Assembly: GCF_020623625.1 (NCBI RefSeq)
Contig: NC_060201.1
Location: forward strand, 1,178,001-1,242,000
Origin: Saccharomycodes ludwigii
Taxonomy: Eukaryota > Ascomycota > Saccharomycetes > Saccharomycodales > Saccharomycodaceae
Length of the DNA: 64,000 nt
Reading direction: 5' to 3'
Part shown: piece after piece, positions 19,735-29,412 of the stretch
How positions within the stretch are numbered: position 1 is the stretch's first letter
Layout of the letters: each line of letters opens with the position of its first letter
Notes under the pieces: generated by a model
What the model saw: only the letters and a program-made list of their open reading frames with translations
Told to the model about the DNA's origin: nothing
Databases searched by the model: none
Made by a program: the position numbers and the translations under genes

Positions 19735-21960
19735 CTAAACGAATCCGCCAGAATAAACCAAGGACCAAGTCAAACTTTGACCACCATCTAAATAACCACG
19801 ATTAAAATTCGGTGTATTAAAAAATGCAAAACTTGCTTTTGGATCATATAATGCCAAATTCAACATCACTATACCCTTCCAACCATCATTTATATTGTTG
19901 ACAACTGGTGCCAACTTTTCTTCATACTCTTGTCTAACAAATTCTGGAGACCTGATAAAAGAAGAGCATGGAATTATAGGTATAGCATGAATCATCTGTA
20001 TGTATTCGATATTGGTGCCAAAATAAGTGGTATGATCTATTTTGTTTTCAAAAAAAATCCCACTAACCTTGTTTTTAATAAAATTAGGTGGTTCTACTTT
20101 GTTATCGTCTGTATATAGGAAATAGTCATTAAATGATACTTTCATAATCCCCAACATTAAATCACCGATGTTTTGTAAGTTTTCATTGTTTGTTACATGA
20201 CCCCATAACTTAATTGCATAAGCAGCATTTGCATCTTCTGAACTGGATTCTTGATCCTTGCCATCCCCGCTTGCAAATAACCCTTTGGCCCAAGAATGCC
20301 CGCCAAACCAATCAAAGGATCTGAATACAGGGAAAAAGTCGTCATTTATATTTGGATTGGCATAATCTCTCAACAAGCATTCCACCCAGTCCTTATTCGT
20401 TAGCAACCAATTAGAATTTCCAGATAATTCTTTTTCTATCTGTCCAATAATTGCTGCTGTAATAATATGATAACCATAATGGAAATGATGGTCATTATAA
20501 TAGGAGTTTCCAAAATCTTGAGCATTTGTTCCAGATGAAACTAAACCGCCCCACGTAGTATCATACTGTAACGGTAGAATTTGTTTGTTTTCAATAAATT
20601 TTTGCAATGCTGTCTCCAATTCTGGTAATAATTTTTTGGTCAAGGTTAAATCTTCCAATACATAGTAACATGAGTATAATATCCAAGCATATTTAGCTAA
20701 AGCTTTCCCACTGAAATACATTGAATCTAAATTTGTTTCAGCCAAAACATTTGATGTTTCAACTTCTAGAGTTGCGGCCTTAGAAATAGAACTTAAAACA
20801 TCGGGGGAGTATTTTGCAGATTCAGTCCCACCATTAAATGTACTACGTTTAGGAGCAAATAGAATATCAGAAGGAGTTTCCACCTGTAATTGCAAAATAT
20901 TGGTTATAAGACCTTGCATCAAGCCATAAGTTGTTGAATCTAATTGAGTGGGAATTATTTTAGATAACGTGCCTTGTGTGAATGTAGAAAGATGATGCGG
21001 CAAAGCATAAAGTAAACTACATCCACTGTTTGAATTTCCCTCCACTACATACACAAAACTGTATTGTCCCAAACCTATATCTGATGCCACTGATCCATTC
21101 AAATTAACATCCACTGGATAACACCCTGCAGCATTATCGATCTCAGCTATTGTGTCAGCAACAATTTGAAAAACTGCCTTGTTACAAAATTTGTTTGCTA
21201 CCAAAGTGTTACCATCTACCCTAGTTAAGGTTATTTCAGTGTCTGAACTTGATATGTACAAATTCCATGAGACATTGTTTTCCAACAATAGCTTATATTT
21301 TTGCATTCCAGCACGTGGAGGTGGCATTGCTTGGATATCTCTAAAACCGACCTGAGAATAAAATTTTGGGGTCAAGTTATAATAGATCGCAGTAACAAAT
21401 CCCATACCCTGTATGAGTGGGAAACGTATGTATTCATTTTCAGATTTCATCAATTTGGTTTCAATAGACATGTGCCTGGCATTTTCAAATCCAAGTTCCA
21501 TAGAATTAATATCCTCTGCATAACTGAAAACAAAAGACTTAATTCCCGTGGGACTGAAATAATATTGGGCTGGATCGCCGGCATCAGGTGGTCCAAAAAC
21601 TCTTTGTTCTTTTTTAATATGAGAGACAGCCATACCTTGGAAATTATCTCTAGACCACCAAATAGAATAGGGGTGTGTCCAAACAGGATTGTCTTGTCTA
21701 TCTAAAAACATATTCCCGTAAAACTTGTTTGTTTCAACTGCTTTATTGTTATTAATTTTGACAAAATTTTTTGGCAGATTGACTTCATGCAATTTCTTTT
21801 GGAAAATGTCCAAGGGTGGTTTGGTAGAAATTGGAGTCTCGAAAATAGAAGCACCCATAGTATTTGAATCAGGCAATGTTGGGCTTTGATTATTAATTGG
21901 AAGTTGTTCATGGAGCCTCAAATCGTTTGGAATTGGAAAACGTGGTCGGTTATAGCCCAT
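19735..21960 (-). CDS. ACF2: Intracellular endo-1,3-beta-glucanase Acf2/Eng2 (GH81)
   Basis: 741 residues (779 in S. cerevisiae). GH81 enzymes hydrolyse beta-1,3-glucan internally; the Acf2/Eng2 form is cytoplasmic and is also implicated in cortical actin assembly. Seen: no signal peptide (it starts MGYNRPRFPIPND), the GH81 N-terminal beta-sandwich with NPVWTHPYSIWW near residue 85, the DHHFHYGYH motif near residue 490 that carries the catalytic aspartate, and the GDGKDQESSSEDANAAY motif near residue 565 with the conserved glutamates. The absence of a secretion signal separates it from the secreted Eng1/Dse4. It is followed downstream by SEC1 in the same orientation and is divergent from RMP1 (YLR144C-YLR145W). 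Confidence 0.94.
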   Translation of the reverse strand: MGYNRPRFPIPNDLRLHEQLPINNQSPTLPDSNTMGASIFETPISTKPPLDIFQKKLHEVNLPKNFVKINNNKAVETNKFYGNMFLDRQDNPVWTHPYSIWWSRDNFQGMAVSHIKKEQRVFGPPDAGDPAQYYFSPTGIKSFVFSYAEDINSMELGFENARHMSIETKLMKSENEYIRFPLIQGMGFVTAIYYNLTPKFYSQVGFRDIQAMPPPRAGMQKYKLLLENNVSWNLYISSSDTEITLTRVDGNTLVANKFCNKAVFQIVADTIAEIDNAAGCYPVDVNLNGSVASDIGLGQYSFVYVVEGNSNSGCSLLYALPHHLSTFTQGTLSKIIPTQLDSTTYGLMQGLITNILQLQVETPSDILFAPKRSTFNGGTESAKYSPDVLSSISKAATLEVETSNVLAETNLDSMYFSGKALAKYAWILYSCYYVLEDLTLTKKLLPELETALQKFIENKQILPLQYDTTWGGLVSSGTNAQDFGNSYYNDHHFHYGYHIITAAIIGQIEKELSGNSNWLLTNKDWVECLLRDYANPNINDDFFPVFRSFDWFGGHSWAKGLFASGDGKDQESSSEDANAAYAIKLWGHVTNNENLQNIGDLMLGIMKVSFNDYFLYTDDNKVEPPNFIKNKVSGIFFENKIDHTTYFGTNIEYIQMIHAIPIIPCSSFIRSPEFVRQEYEEKLAPVVNNINDGWKGIVMLNLALYDPKASFAFFNTPNFNRGYLDGGQSLTWSLVYSGGFV

Positions 21961-22563
21961 TTTGTTAGATATTAATATTTGAAAGAAGCTTAATAGTAGG
22001 AAGGTAGAAACTGCTATAAAATAGCCGAAATGTTTTAGAGCAGTAATTTTGACAGAGAAAAAATTGAACCTTGAAAGGATTTAGATGTTTATTTGGTAAA
22101 GTTTTTGTATTTTGTTAGCACTAAGTTGAATTGGTAGCTTTAAACTTCTTTGTTATTTTTGTATATCTTTGGTTATTTTAATTTCAAATATTATTATGTA
22201 GAATCTTTAAGAAACAGTATTTTTTTTTTTTTTCTTTTTCAGAACTATTTCATTTATATGTAGAAATAATGTGATTTTAATATTTTATTTGGTAAAAAAA
22301 AAAAACCTTGAAAAGCTGTACTAGTTTTTATTTCACTTTATCCATGAACTTTTTTTCAACTTGTATCAAAAATAAAATAGGGAAAAACTTTTTTTTTTTT
22401 TTCCTTTTTTCCTTTTTTTTTTTTCTCGGTTCAAGCTCAATGTTAAATTCTAATTTAAAGGTACTCAAATGTTATGTTCGATACCGAAGATCTTTTATAT
22501 TTTTTGAGTTTAATATCTTTTATAATCAAAATCAATATGGTACAACAGTAATAAAAATATCTA
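21961..22563. promoter_or_regulatory. Divergent ACF2/RMP1 promoter
   Basis: 603 bp, AT-rich, poly-T at about 22220 and 22390-22422, poly-A near 22295. No convincing Ace2/Swi5, Rap1 or Reb1 site was found by eye. Confidence 0.45.
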
Positions 22564-23328
22564 ATGGCAGAGATACCATCAAATGTTGTTAGTCAAGAGC
22601 TCACATCGACATTGCAAGAATGTTTAACACAATTAGAACAGGAGTATAGGATTATTGTATTAATCAATCACAGAAACAAAAATCAACATAAAGTGGCAAC
22701 TTGGTGGATGTCGTTTAACATATTGAAAAGAAAAACGTGCAAAACAATTCATTTATTAAGGTTATACTTTGATGCCAAACAACTGAATCAAAAAATCATT
22801 CAAAGCACAAAACAAACTAAAAAAACCAAAGTAATAAAAGAGAGACTAAAGAAACTACGTAATATTAACCTTTATTTAATAAGTTTGTACGATATTCTTT
22901 GTTATTTTCAAAAAAAACAATTAAAATCCATATATTATAATTTTAATGGAATTATAGCGTTGGGACAATTCGCCACTTTAGGTGTTGTGTTAGTTGGAAT
23001 ATTAGCTAGGATATATTCATTAAGTTTAAAGTTAACCAACGCAATAACTGAAAGCGTCGAGGAAATTAAAACCAGATTAAAGAGGAACACAAAATATGAA
23101 TTGGACAATAATATTGATAAGGACAGTGAGGTTGATGATATAGGAGAGGAAATTGTTTTAGAACAAGCCCAGACATCAACGGCAACGCTAAGAGATGAAA
23201 AATCAAGGAAAAGACAAATTACTTTGGATGGAGATGAATTTGTTGAAAAGAAAAAAAAGCCGGTTAAAAAGGTAAAGAAAAGTAAAAATAAAAAAAAGGG
23301 AAATGCCATTGATGATATTTTTGGTTAA
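22564..23328 (+). CDS. RMP1: RNase MRP-specific protein Rmp1
   Basis: 254 residues (201 in S. cerevisiae). Rmp1 is a subunit of nuclear/nucleolar RNase MRP, not RNase P, needed for pre-rRNA cleavage at A3. Seen: an N-terminal helical domain with the conserved aromatic HKVATWWMSFNILKR core (residues ~37-51), two more helices, a glycine-containing hydrophobic segment (FNGIIALGQFATLGVVLVGILARIY split around residue 130), and a Lys-rich tail ending KKKGNAIDDIFG, which resembles the C-terminus of the family. An acidic insertion accounts for the extra length. Locus ACF2-RMP1 matches YLR144C-YLR145W. Confidence 0.87.
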   Translation: MAEIPSNVVSQELTSTLQECLTQLEQEYRIIVLINHRNKNQHKVATWWMSFNILKRKTCKTIHLLRLYFDAKQLNQKIIQSTKQTKKTKVIKERLKKLRNINLYLISLYDILCYFQKKQLKSIYYNFNGIIALGQFATLGVVLVGILARIYSLSLKLTNAITESVEEIKTRLKRNTKYELDNNIDKDSEVDDIGEEIVLEQAQTSTATLRDEKSRKRQITLDGDEFVEKKKKPVKKVKKSKNKKKGNAIDDIFG

Positions 23329-23781
23329 TAATACCGGTGAATTATATGAGTTATATGGATAATTACAACATTCGTGAAATATTTTATATAGATTTGGTTT
23401 GTACCGGTATTCTAATCAAATAATTGATTCTTCTCAACTATATAAATATGGTCTCAAACAAGTTTAAATATATTAATAAAAATTTGATTTTTTCTGTATA
23501 ATTATATACTTTTAGCTTTTAACTACAATCAAAGATTTGTTTGTAAGCTAACTTTCTTTGATAATTTTTTTTTTTTTTTTTTATTTTTTCAGTTTTTTAG
23601 TCGTTTCTTTTTTCGTCATTTTCAGTTTTTGCGATGGTAATTCTTTTTTTTTTATCTACCAAAAAAAATATTTATTTGATCTTTTTAATCTATCTGTTAA
23701 AAAATGAAAAAAATGAAAAAATAATCAAATAAAAAATTAAAAAATTAAAAAGAAAAACCATTCCTTCTTTAAAAATATCAA
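23329..23781. promoter_or_regulatory. RMP1-TRM82 intergenic region
   Basis: 453 bp. A 9-bp inverted pair, AATACCGGT at 23330-23338 and ACCGGTATT at 23403-23411, flanks the RMP1 3' end and could form a hairpin. A GCGATGG near 23631 resembles part of a PAC element. Poly-T runs occupy 23566-23585 and 23644-23654. Confidence 0.45.
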
Positions 23782-25155
23782 ATGACTGACACATCATTAA
23801 TCCATCCGTTTCAGGATATTGTGTGCAATAAAGATGGAACGTTATTATATGCTGTTGTGAAAAATATGGTTCAAGTTTATAAATTTAATGCTGAGAATTC
23901 CAAAGTTATTAAAATAGGTGAATGGAAAGATGAATTTGATTCTACTATTTTGATTAAAGAAAAAGTCATTAAAGAACAACAAAGACAAATCGAAAAGAAT
24001 GGCACAGGTATCGATACTAATACCAACACCGCAGTGGGCACTAATACCAACAAGAAATTGAAAACTAATAACAAAGAAGCCAAAATACCAACACCAGGCA
24101 CTGGAGCCCCACCAATTTACAGATATATTAGAAGTATGTTATTATCTCGTAATGAGAAAAAGTTGATCATTTGTACCGACTCAGACAAAGCCGCTGTAAT
24201 TTTTAACATCAATTATGGCAATGATAATAATGTGTTAAGTTTGTTTAAAAGACAGCCATTTCCTAAACGACCAAGTGCAATTACCACTACTTTAGACGAT
24301 AGAAAGTTATTATTAGCGGATAAGTTTGGTGATGTTTATGAAATCGATATGAATGATGAAAAAGTCCAAAGCTCAGAAACTTTAGAGCCTGTTTTAGGGC
24401 ATGTTTCCATGTTAACTGATATTGGATTTCAAAAAGATAACGCCACAGACCAAAGTTTTGTAATCAGTTGTGATAGAGATGAACATATCAAAATATCACA
24501 CTACCCTCAAACTTTTATAGTTAATAAATGGTTATTTGGCCATGAACAATTTATTTCCTCAATAGTATTACCGCAATGGAACAATGATTTATTATTCAGT
24601 GGTGGTGGTGATGATAATATTTTCTCTTGGAATTGGAAAACGGGGGAATTGTTGGATAAATTTAATTATTCTGAACTTATCTCTCCATATATAAACGAAA
24701 AGTTCCATTTGGCACCAGAAAGATTCCAAAATAACGAAAACAATTTGATTGAATATGCAGTTTCCAAAATAATTTCTTTTCCTAATCTACCGTATATTGC
24801 ATTTTTTGTGGAAGCCACTAACTGCTTTTTTGTGCTAAAAGTGGATTGTTTTACCGGTAAGTTAACTTTTGTGCACAAAGTAGAAACAGAAACTAATGTT
24901 ATTGCTATGACCAGTAGTGTTTCTTCTTTGGTAGTTTCGTTAGATACAATTGAAACCCCAAAAAGTTTTTTATTGAAATTTTACAACATAAATAAGAATG
25001 GGGTTATTGAAGAAGATGAATTAAAAGCCAATGAATTTGACTCATGTATCAAGGATCAAATTAAAGATAACCAAGTATTCAAAGTCGAAAATAAAGACAA
25101 GGATGTTTATCCCTTATATCATGTTTCCTCTTTAAGAAAACATGGTGAACATTAA
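23782..25155 (+). CDS. TRM82: tRNA m7G46 methyltransferase non-catalytic subunit Trm82
   Basis: 457 residues (444 in S. cerevisiae). Trm82 is the WD40 partner that stabilises the catalytic subunit Trm8 for guanine-7 methylation at tRNA position 46. Seen: a beta-propeller with repeats around LLAVVKNMVQVYKF-like N-terminal blade, GHVSMLTDIGFQ (~210), SCDRDEHIKISHYP (~232), GHEQFISSIVLPQWNNDLLFSG (~253) and DNIFSWNWKTGELLDKF (~278). An insertion rich in Thr/Asn/Lys at residues ~70-105 is a typical loop in this family. Ortholog of YDR165W placed between the YLR145W and YLR147C orthologs. Confidence 0.93.
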   Translation: MTDTSLIHPFQDIVCNKDGTLLYAVVKNMVQVYKFNAENSKVIKIGEWKDEFDSTILIKEKVIKEQQRQIEKNGTGIDTNTNTAVGTNTNKKLKTNNKEAKIPTPGTGAPPIYRYIRSMLLSRNEKKLIICTDSDKAAVIFNINYGNDNNVLSLFKRQPFPKRPSAITTTLDDRKLLLADKFGDVYEIDMNDEKVQSSETLEPVLGHVSMLTDIGFQKDNATDQSFVISCDRDEHIKISHYPQTFIVNKWLFGHEQFISSIVLPQWNNDLLFSGGGDDNIFSWNWKTGELLDKFNYSELISPYINEKFHLAPERFQNNENNLIEYAVSKIISFPNLPYIAFFVEATNCFFVLKVDCFTGKLTFVHKVETETNVIAMTSSVSSLVVSLDTIETPKSFLLKFYNINKNGVIEEDELKANEFDSCIKDQIKDNQVFKVENKDKDVYPLYHVSSLRKHGEH

Positions 25156-25471
25156 CGTGTGTAAGAATATAATCAATGTTACTTTTATTACTAAACTTTT
25201 TTTTTTTTTTTTTTTTAATATATATTTCCTCTTAAAAGTGATTTCGGACTATTAAATCCATTTCTGTACTCGGATTAACTACATAAAAAAAATATATTTC
25301 TATCTGTGCTGTTTACAAAAGTAAGAAAAAAAATCATGTTTAGATTGAAAAGTAACTCATGGTTATTTTTGCCCATTGATTATAATAGCTTAACCAAAAT
25401 TATGTCTTTATAGAAAAGAAAAAAAAAAAAAAAAAAAAAAAATATAACCCTCTAAAAAGTATAATCTAACA
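25156..25471. promoter_or_regulatory. Spacer between TRM82 and the 67-residue ORF
   Basis: 316 bp. It carries TTCGGACT at 25243-25250 and ACTCGGATTA at 25268-25277, members of a motif that recurs in other promoters of this window, plus poly-T at 25198-25216 and poly-A at about 25418-25441. Confidence 0.5.
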
Positions 25472-25675
25472 ATGAACTCCTATTCACAGTCAGAAAACAG
25501 TTCTTCCTTAAATTTTAATTTAGGCAAGACACACGCTTCAGACATTAAGGAAGAAGATTTTATAGATCACGTAATAATGTTACAAAAAGATATCGATTCA
25601 ACATTTGCGAGATACAAAGCAATAAATAAAGAAATTAGAAAAGAGATTAAAGAATTCATAGACTTGAGAAAGTAG
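25472..25675 (+). CDS. Small coiled-coil protein, possible YLR146W-A ortholog
   Basis: 67 residues. The N-terminal ~25 are Ser/Asn-rich; the rest (DFIDHVIMLQKDIDSTFARY onward to the end) is a charged amphipathic helix predicted by eye to form a coiled coil. S. cerevisiae has the uncharacterised 62-residue YLR146W-A between SPE4 and SMD3; here the ORF lies between TRM82 and SEC5, one gene before SMD3, on the matching strand, so orthology is likely but is based on position and size. An A-rich leader precedes the ATG. It ends 104 bp before the convergent SEC5 stop. Function unknown. Confidence 0.62.
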   Translation: MNSYSQSENSSSLNFNLGKTHASDIKEEDFIDHVIMLQKDIDSTFARYKAINKEIRKEIKEFIDLRK

Positions 25676-25680
25676 TCAAA

Positions 25681-25704
25681 CATATATATATATATATATA
25701 TATG
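25681..25704. repeat. (TA)n run in convergent spacer
   Basis: A dinucleotide TA run in the short spacer between the 67-residue ORF and SEC5. It may contribute AT-rich 3'-end formation signals to both transcripts. Confidence 0.6.
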
Positions 25705-25778
25705 AGTGAGTATGTTAACTTTTTTATGTATTCATTATACAAATAATAACTAAATAAATTCAATTATACAATGTTAAA

Positions 25779-28373
25779 TTATGTTTTAAATGATCCAAAT
25801 TGAATAAATGTTCTACTTAGATTGGAATTGACTACAGGTTCAATTTCCTTTAAATATTGGTTAACCTTATTGGTATCATTTTGAAAACAAAACTGTAAGC
25901 AGCTTTTAAAAACAGCATCTGATTGAGGATCCAATATATTTTGTAAAGTTTTTGTGAAAAATTGTATATCCAATACCATCTTTAACAACCCATCGGCAGA
26001 GATCCTTCCCTCAAAAGGTTTGAATAATTTAAACAAAAGTTCAGCGATAAATTGCTGTGCGTCAATTAAAACCTCTTGGCACATGTGTGGTGCAGCAGTT
26101 GAACAATCCTTATGCACTTGAACCAAAATCATTAGTGTTTCCAAAATGTAGTCACTAACTTTAAATGTTTTAGTGGTATATGTGGTCCAGTTGATACTGT
26201 TAAAAGAACTCTCTATTACACTTTTCAATGAATATCTTAGGTCAGATTTGTAATTAGCTAAAATTGAGCTATGCATCTTTTCTAAAATGGGGAAGACTTT
26301 TAGATTTTTTTGGGACAATTGAATATCAAAAGCTTCGTCAAATTTCTTTAATATAAAGGGGAATACTTCGTTTTTCAAAACCAATATATTATTCAAAGTT
26401 AACAACGTTTTCAGGTTTCTTGGATTGTCTTTGTTCTTTGCTGCATTCTTCAATATGCTTTCCAAAACGGTTTCTAAAGAATTAATCTGTTGAAGTTCAA
26501 TCCCGGTCAACAGTGTTTTAGGAGGATAATTTACAATAGATACACCATTTATAACAGGTAGCTTTTCATATGCAAATACTAGATCTCTAACGGTTTTTAT
26601 TGTCAGTAAATTGATATTACGAACAATCAGTGGAATTTTCGTACACTTTAATGCTGTTATTGTCGAATCATACCCCTTCCAATCTTCTAATTGGTCAAAA
26701 TTAGCTAGATCTCTTAGTTTAGTAGAATTTATAGCACTGATGCACTGGCTTAAAACAGTATAATCTACTCTTTTCAATTTTTCAACACATTCAGAACTGA
26801 TTTTTAATTGGCCTAATTCCGTAGTGAATCTGATAATAGGGTCGATAATTTTGGGTAAATATCTCAGACAACTTAAATTATTGCTAGAAGGTGGAACAAA
26901 ATAGTCATTGTTATCTTCACTAGTAGAGAAAAAACTCGAGAGAATGTCAACCAATTTATCAATAAATTTTGAGCCTTCTTTAATAACGTCATGGATTTGA
27001 TATTTTTCCAGTTTCAAATAAAACTCAAAATCAATAGAACCAGTGGAACCAGCTAAGATATTTTCTCTTTTTTTATCATTTAATAGCGATTGTTGATATG
27101 TGCCATCCAAAAAGTTCTTTACGTGTTCCCAAATATTTATAAATCTTTGTACAATCTGTTCAATGTTTAAAACGTATTTGATTATAAATAGCCACATCTC
27201 AATAATCATTGGGGAATCCACTAGTCCACGCTTTTGGAAATCCGCACTGTTAGAAAATTGCAAATAAAAAGATAAATGGGCCGCGGAGCCCTTGGACTTG
27301 ATATTTCTTCTTAAAGTATCCAACTTAAACAACAACTTTTGGTTTGTTTTAATTAATTCTTCATGGATGTTTTCCAATCTACTGGAAATCCATGACATAA
27401 TTGGATTTTGCCCAGATTTTAAATCTAATAGCGTAGATATCAATGGTAGAAAATCATCGGCTGTCTCCAGTTTCAACTTGTTTTCCATCAATTTATTCCA
27501 CAAATACTGTCTATACTGAACCATTATGGCTTCGATTTCACCCCAAACCTTTTGTTCAACAGGTCCGATATTTTCCTTACTATTCATTCTACTAGAATCC
27601 TTAATGTTGTTGTTAGCGGTAACAGTATACTTGGTATTTTCCTTAGTCGTCTTATAATCAAACATTAAATTGGTATAATCTCCGTTATTCAAATGCTTTT
27701 TTAAAACATAAGGTAAATTGATTAAGGAAGTGTTGGCCTCCACATATTCAATTGTTTTACGAAAATTTTTCAATCTCTCGTTAGAATCAATTAAATGCTT
27801 CAAAAACATTGTACCCTCTCGGCTAGTTTCCGCGACTGCGACATCTAACGAGTCTAATTTCTTATCATCATTCTTGGAAAAATTTTCATAAATATGATCT
27901 AAGTTGTTTTTAGAACGAACATATCTGAAAAACTGTGATTGAACTAATTGTTTTAATTGGGCGCTTTGTTTCTGTAAAGAAACGTCTAAAGTATCTAAAT
28001 CCCTTGTTAGATCGGCAAACGTATCTTGAGAATGAATGTTTTGCAAAAAAAGTTTGGAATTAAATCTTACACTATTTATGGAGTAAATCTGTGGATCTTT
28101 CACGGAAGTCAAAGCATTGGTTAGTGAGTTCCCATTCAAAGGATCTATATCATTGATATTAGTTATATTTTCACCTCTTTGCGAGGACATTAATTCATTT
28201 AAAATATCGTACGAGTTATCTTTGTTTACTTCAGCTGGGAATGAATATTGTTTTGAGTTAGAGTTAGAATCCCAAGAAACTGTAGGATCTAGTGAACTTA
28301 ACCCATATGCATTTAATAGAGTAGTAGGGTCTATTTTGAAGGCATTTTTGTCGTCACTTTTTTGAGAATTCAT
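25779..28373 (-). CDS. SEC5: Exocyst subunit Sec5
   Basis: 864 residues (971 in S. cerevisiae). Sec5 is a core subunit of the octameric exocyst that tethers secretory vesicles at the plasma membrane. Seen: the Sec5 N-terminal signature around residues 85-150 (VRFNSKLFLQNIHSQDTFADL, then a helical stretch with QSAQLKQLVQSQFFRYVRSKNNLDHIY), and a long all-helical C-terminal region typical of CATCHR tethering proteins. The first ~80 residues are polar and disordered. It is on the minus strand, facing the small ORF and followed upstream by SMD3, equal to YDR166C interleaved with YLR147C. Confidence 0.93.
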   Translation of the reverse strand: MNSQKSDDKNAFKIDPTTLLNAYGLSSLDPTVSWDSNSNSKQYSFPAEVNKDNSYDILNELMSSQRGENITNINDIDPLNGNSLTNALTSVKDPQIYSINSVRFNSKLFLQNIHSQDTFADLTRDLDTLDVSLQKQSAQLKQLVQSQFFRYVRSKNNLDHIYENFSKNDDKKLDSLDVAVAETSREGTMFLKHLIDSNERLKNFRKTIEYVEANTSLINLPYVLKKHLNNGDYTNLMFDYKTTKENTKYTVTANNNIKDSSRMNSKENIGPVEQKVWGEIEAIMVQYRQYLWNKLMENKLKLETADDFLPLISTLLDLKSGQNPIMSWISSRLENIHEELIKTNQKLLFKLDTLRRNIKSKGSAAHLSFYLQFSNSADFQKRGLVDSPMIIEMWLFIIKYVLNIEQIVQRFINIWEHVKNFLDGTYQQSLLNDKKRENILAGSTGSIDFEFYLKLEKYQIHDVIKEGSKFIDKLVDILSSFFSTSEDNNDYFVPPSSNNLSCLRYLPKIIDPIIRFTTELGQLKISSECVEKLKRVDYTVLSQCISAINSTKLRDLANFDQLEDWKGYDSTITALKCTKIPLIVRNINLLTIKTVRDLVFAYEKLPVINGVSIVNYPPKTLLTGIELQQINSLETVLESILKNAAKNKDNPRNLKTLLTLNNILVLKNEVFPFILKKFDEAFDIQLSQKNLKVFPILEKMHSSILANYKSDLRYSLKSVIESSFNSINWTTYTTKTFKVSDYILETLMILVQVHKDCSTAAPHMCQEVLIDAQQFIAELLFKLFKPFEGRISADGLLKMVLDIQFFTKTLQNILDPQSDAVFKSCLQFCFQNDTNKVNQYLKEIEPVVNSNLSRTFIQFGSFKT

Positions 28374-28386
28374 TTTAATTCACCTT

Positions 28387-28425
<39 letters not shown>

Positions 28426-28455
28426 GTTTATTTATTTAAATTATAAACATGTTGT

Positions 28456-28489
<34 letters not shown>

Positions 28490-28687
28490 CTTAATTATCA
28501 TTGAAATAATTTTTTTTATTTTTTTTTTATTTAGGGAGTAAATATATATATATATTATGCACTCGATAAGCCAATGTCCGTTATTTTCGGACTCGGTTTT
28601 CCATGAATTAAAATAAAAATTACAATGGTAAATAATAATAATGGTTATCTATATAAATCACCTATTAAGTATACATCTGTAAATAAA
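28374..28687. promoter_or_regulatory. SEC5 promoter / SMD3 3' region
   Basis: 314 bp dominated by two poly-T tracts of about 30 or more bases (about 28390-28424 and 28458-28489). Further out lies TTCGGACTCGG at 28586-28596, the recurring TTCGGACT motif, 213 bp upstream of the SEC5 start. Confidence 0.5.
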
Positions 28688-29005
28688 TTATGACCTTTTA
28701 GAACCACGTACAGGTGGAATAGGCTTTGACTCTAATTTACTTTTCTTTTTAAACATTGGAGCATGTTGTAGCATATCTGGAACAACAATAAATCGAACAT
28801 TAGATCCTCTAATAAACACATGGTCCATATGTGTTATTTGCTGATTATCTCTTCCTGTAACTATACAATCTTGTAATTGGATATTCATGTTATCTTCACT
28901 TTCTAATAATTTACCCTTATATGTTTCCCCATTTTCTAGTTCTAATGATACTATGTGACCTTGTGCTTCATTCAATAGTTTAATCGGTATGCTATTGCTA
29001 CTCAT
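28688..29005 (-). CDS. SMD3: Core spliceosomal Sm protein SmD3
   Basis: 105 residues from the internal ATG at 29005 (101 in S. cerevisiae). SmD3 is one of seven Sm proteins forming the ring around U1, U2, U4 and U5 snRNAs. Seen: Sm1 motif (IPIKLLNEAQGHIVSLELENG, GETYKGKLLESEDNMNIQL) and Sm2 motif (VFIRGSNVRFIVVPD), followed by a basic Pro/Arg/Lys tail (PIPPVRGSKRS) as in the family. The frame is open to an upstream ATG at 29053, but those 16 residues (VFTILIIKLYIYITI) are hydrophobic junk translated from a TA-rich leader, and the family starts right before IPxKLLNEA, so 29005 is chosen. Divergent from PEP3 as in YLR147C-YLR148W. Confidence 0.96.
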   Translation of the reverse strand: MSSNSIPIKLLNEAQGHIVSLELENGETYKGKLLESEDNMNIQLQDCIVTGRDNQQITHMDHVFIRGSNVRFIVVPDMLQHAPMFKKKSKLESKPIPPVRGSKRS

Positions 29006-29412
29006 TATTGTTATATATATATACAGTTTTATTATGAGTATAGTGAAAACCACAAATGGTATGTAATTGATTTTACATTAAAAATTTTATAGTTCAATTG
29101 TAGAAGTATTTAAAAGTAGCGGTTTATAATATTAATATAGAAAATATGGATGAGTTTTAAGATTATTATGTAAGAAAAAAAATAAAAAATAAAAAATAAA
29201 AAATAAAAAACAAATTACCGACGCCTCGGTCTTTGGCACAAGGGAATATTTTTTTTTTTTTTTTTTTTTTTTTTACTGCAAGTCTTACAATTTTAAACTT
29301 TATAAAGTATATCAAAAGCTGTTGACGTATTTTTATATCCTTCTTATAAAAACATCAAAAAAAGACTTAAAAGAATAAGGGCATCCCTTAAATAAAGATT
29401 CAAATATAACAA
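29006..29412. promoter_or_regulatory. Divergent SMD3/PEP3 promoter
   Basis: 407 bp. It holds a short tandem run of AAAAAAT units near 29174-29212, a CG-containing patch (CGACGCCTCGG at 29219-29229) and a poly-T at 29250-29273. A TA-rich segment abuts SMD3. Confidence 0.5.

Noticed and set aside
29006-29053. Upstream in-frame ATG as the SMD3 start
   Set aside because: Would add a hydrophobic 16-residue leader from TA-rich DNA not seen in the Sm family.
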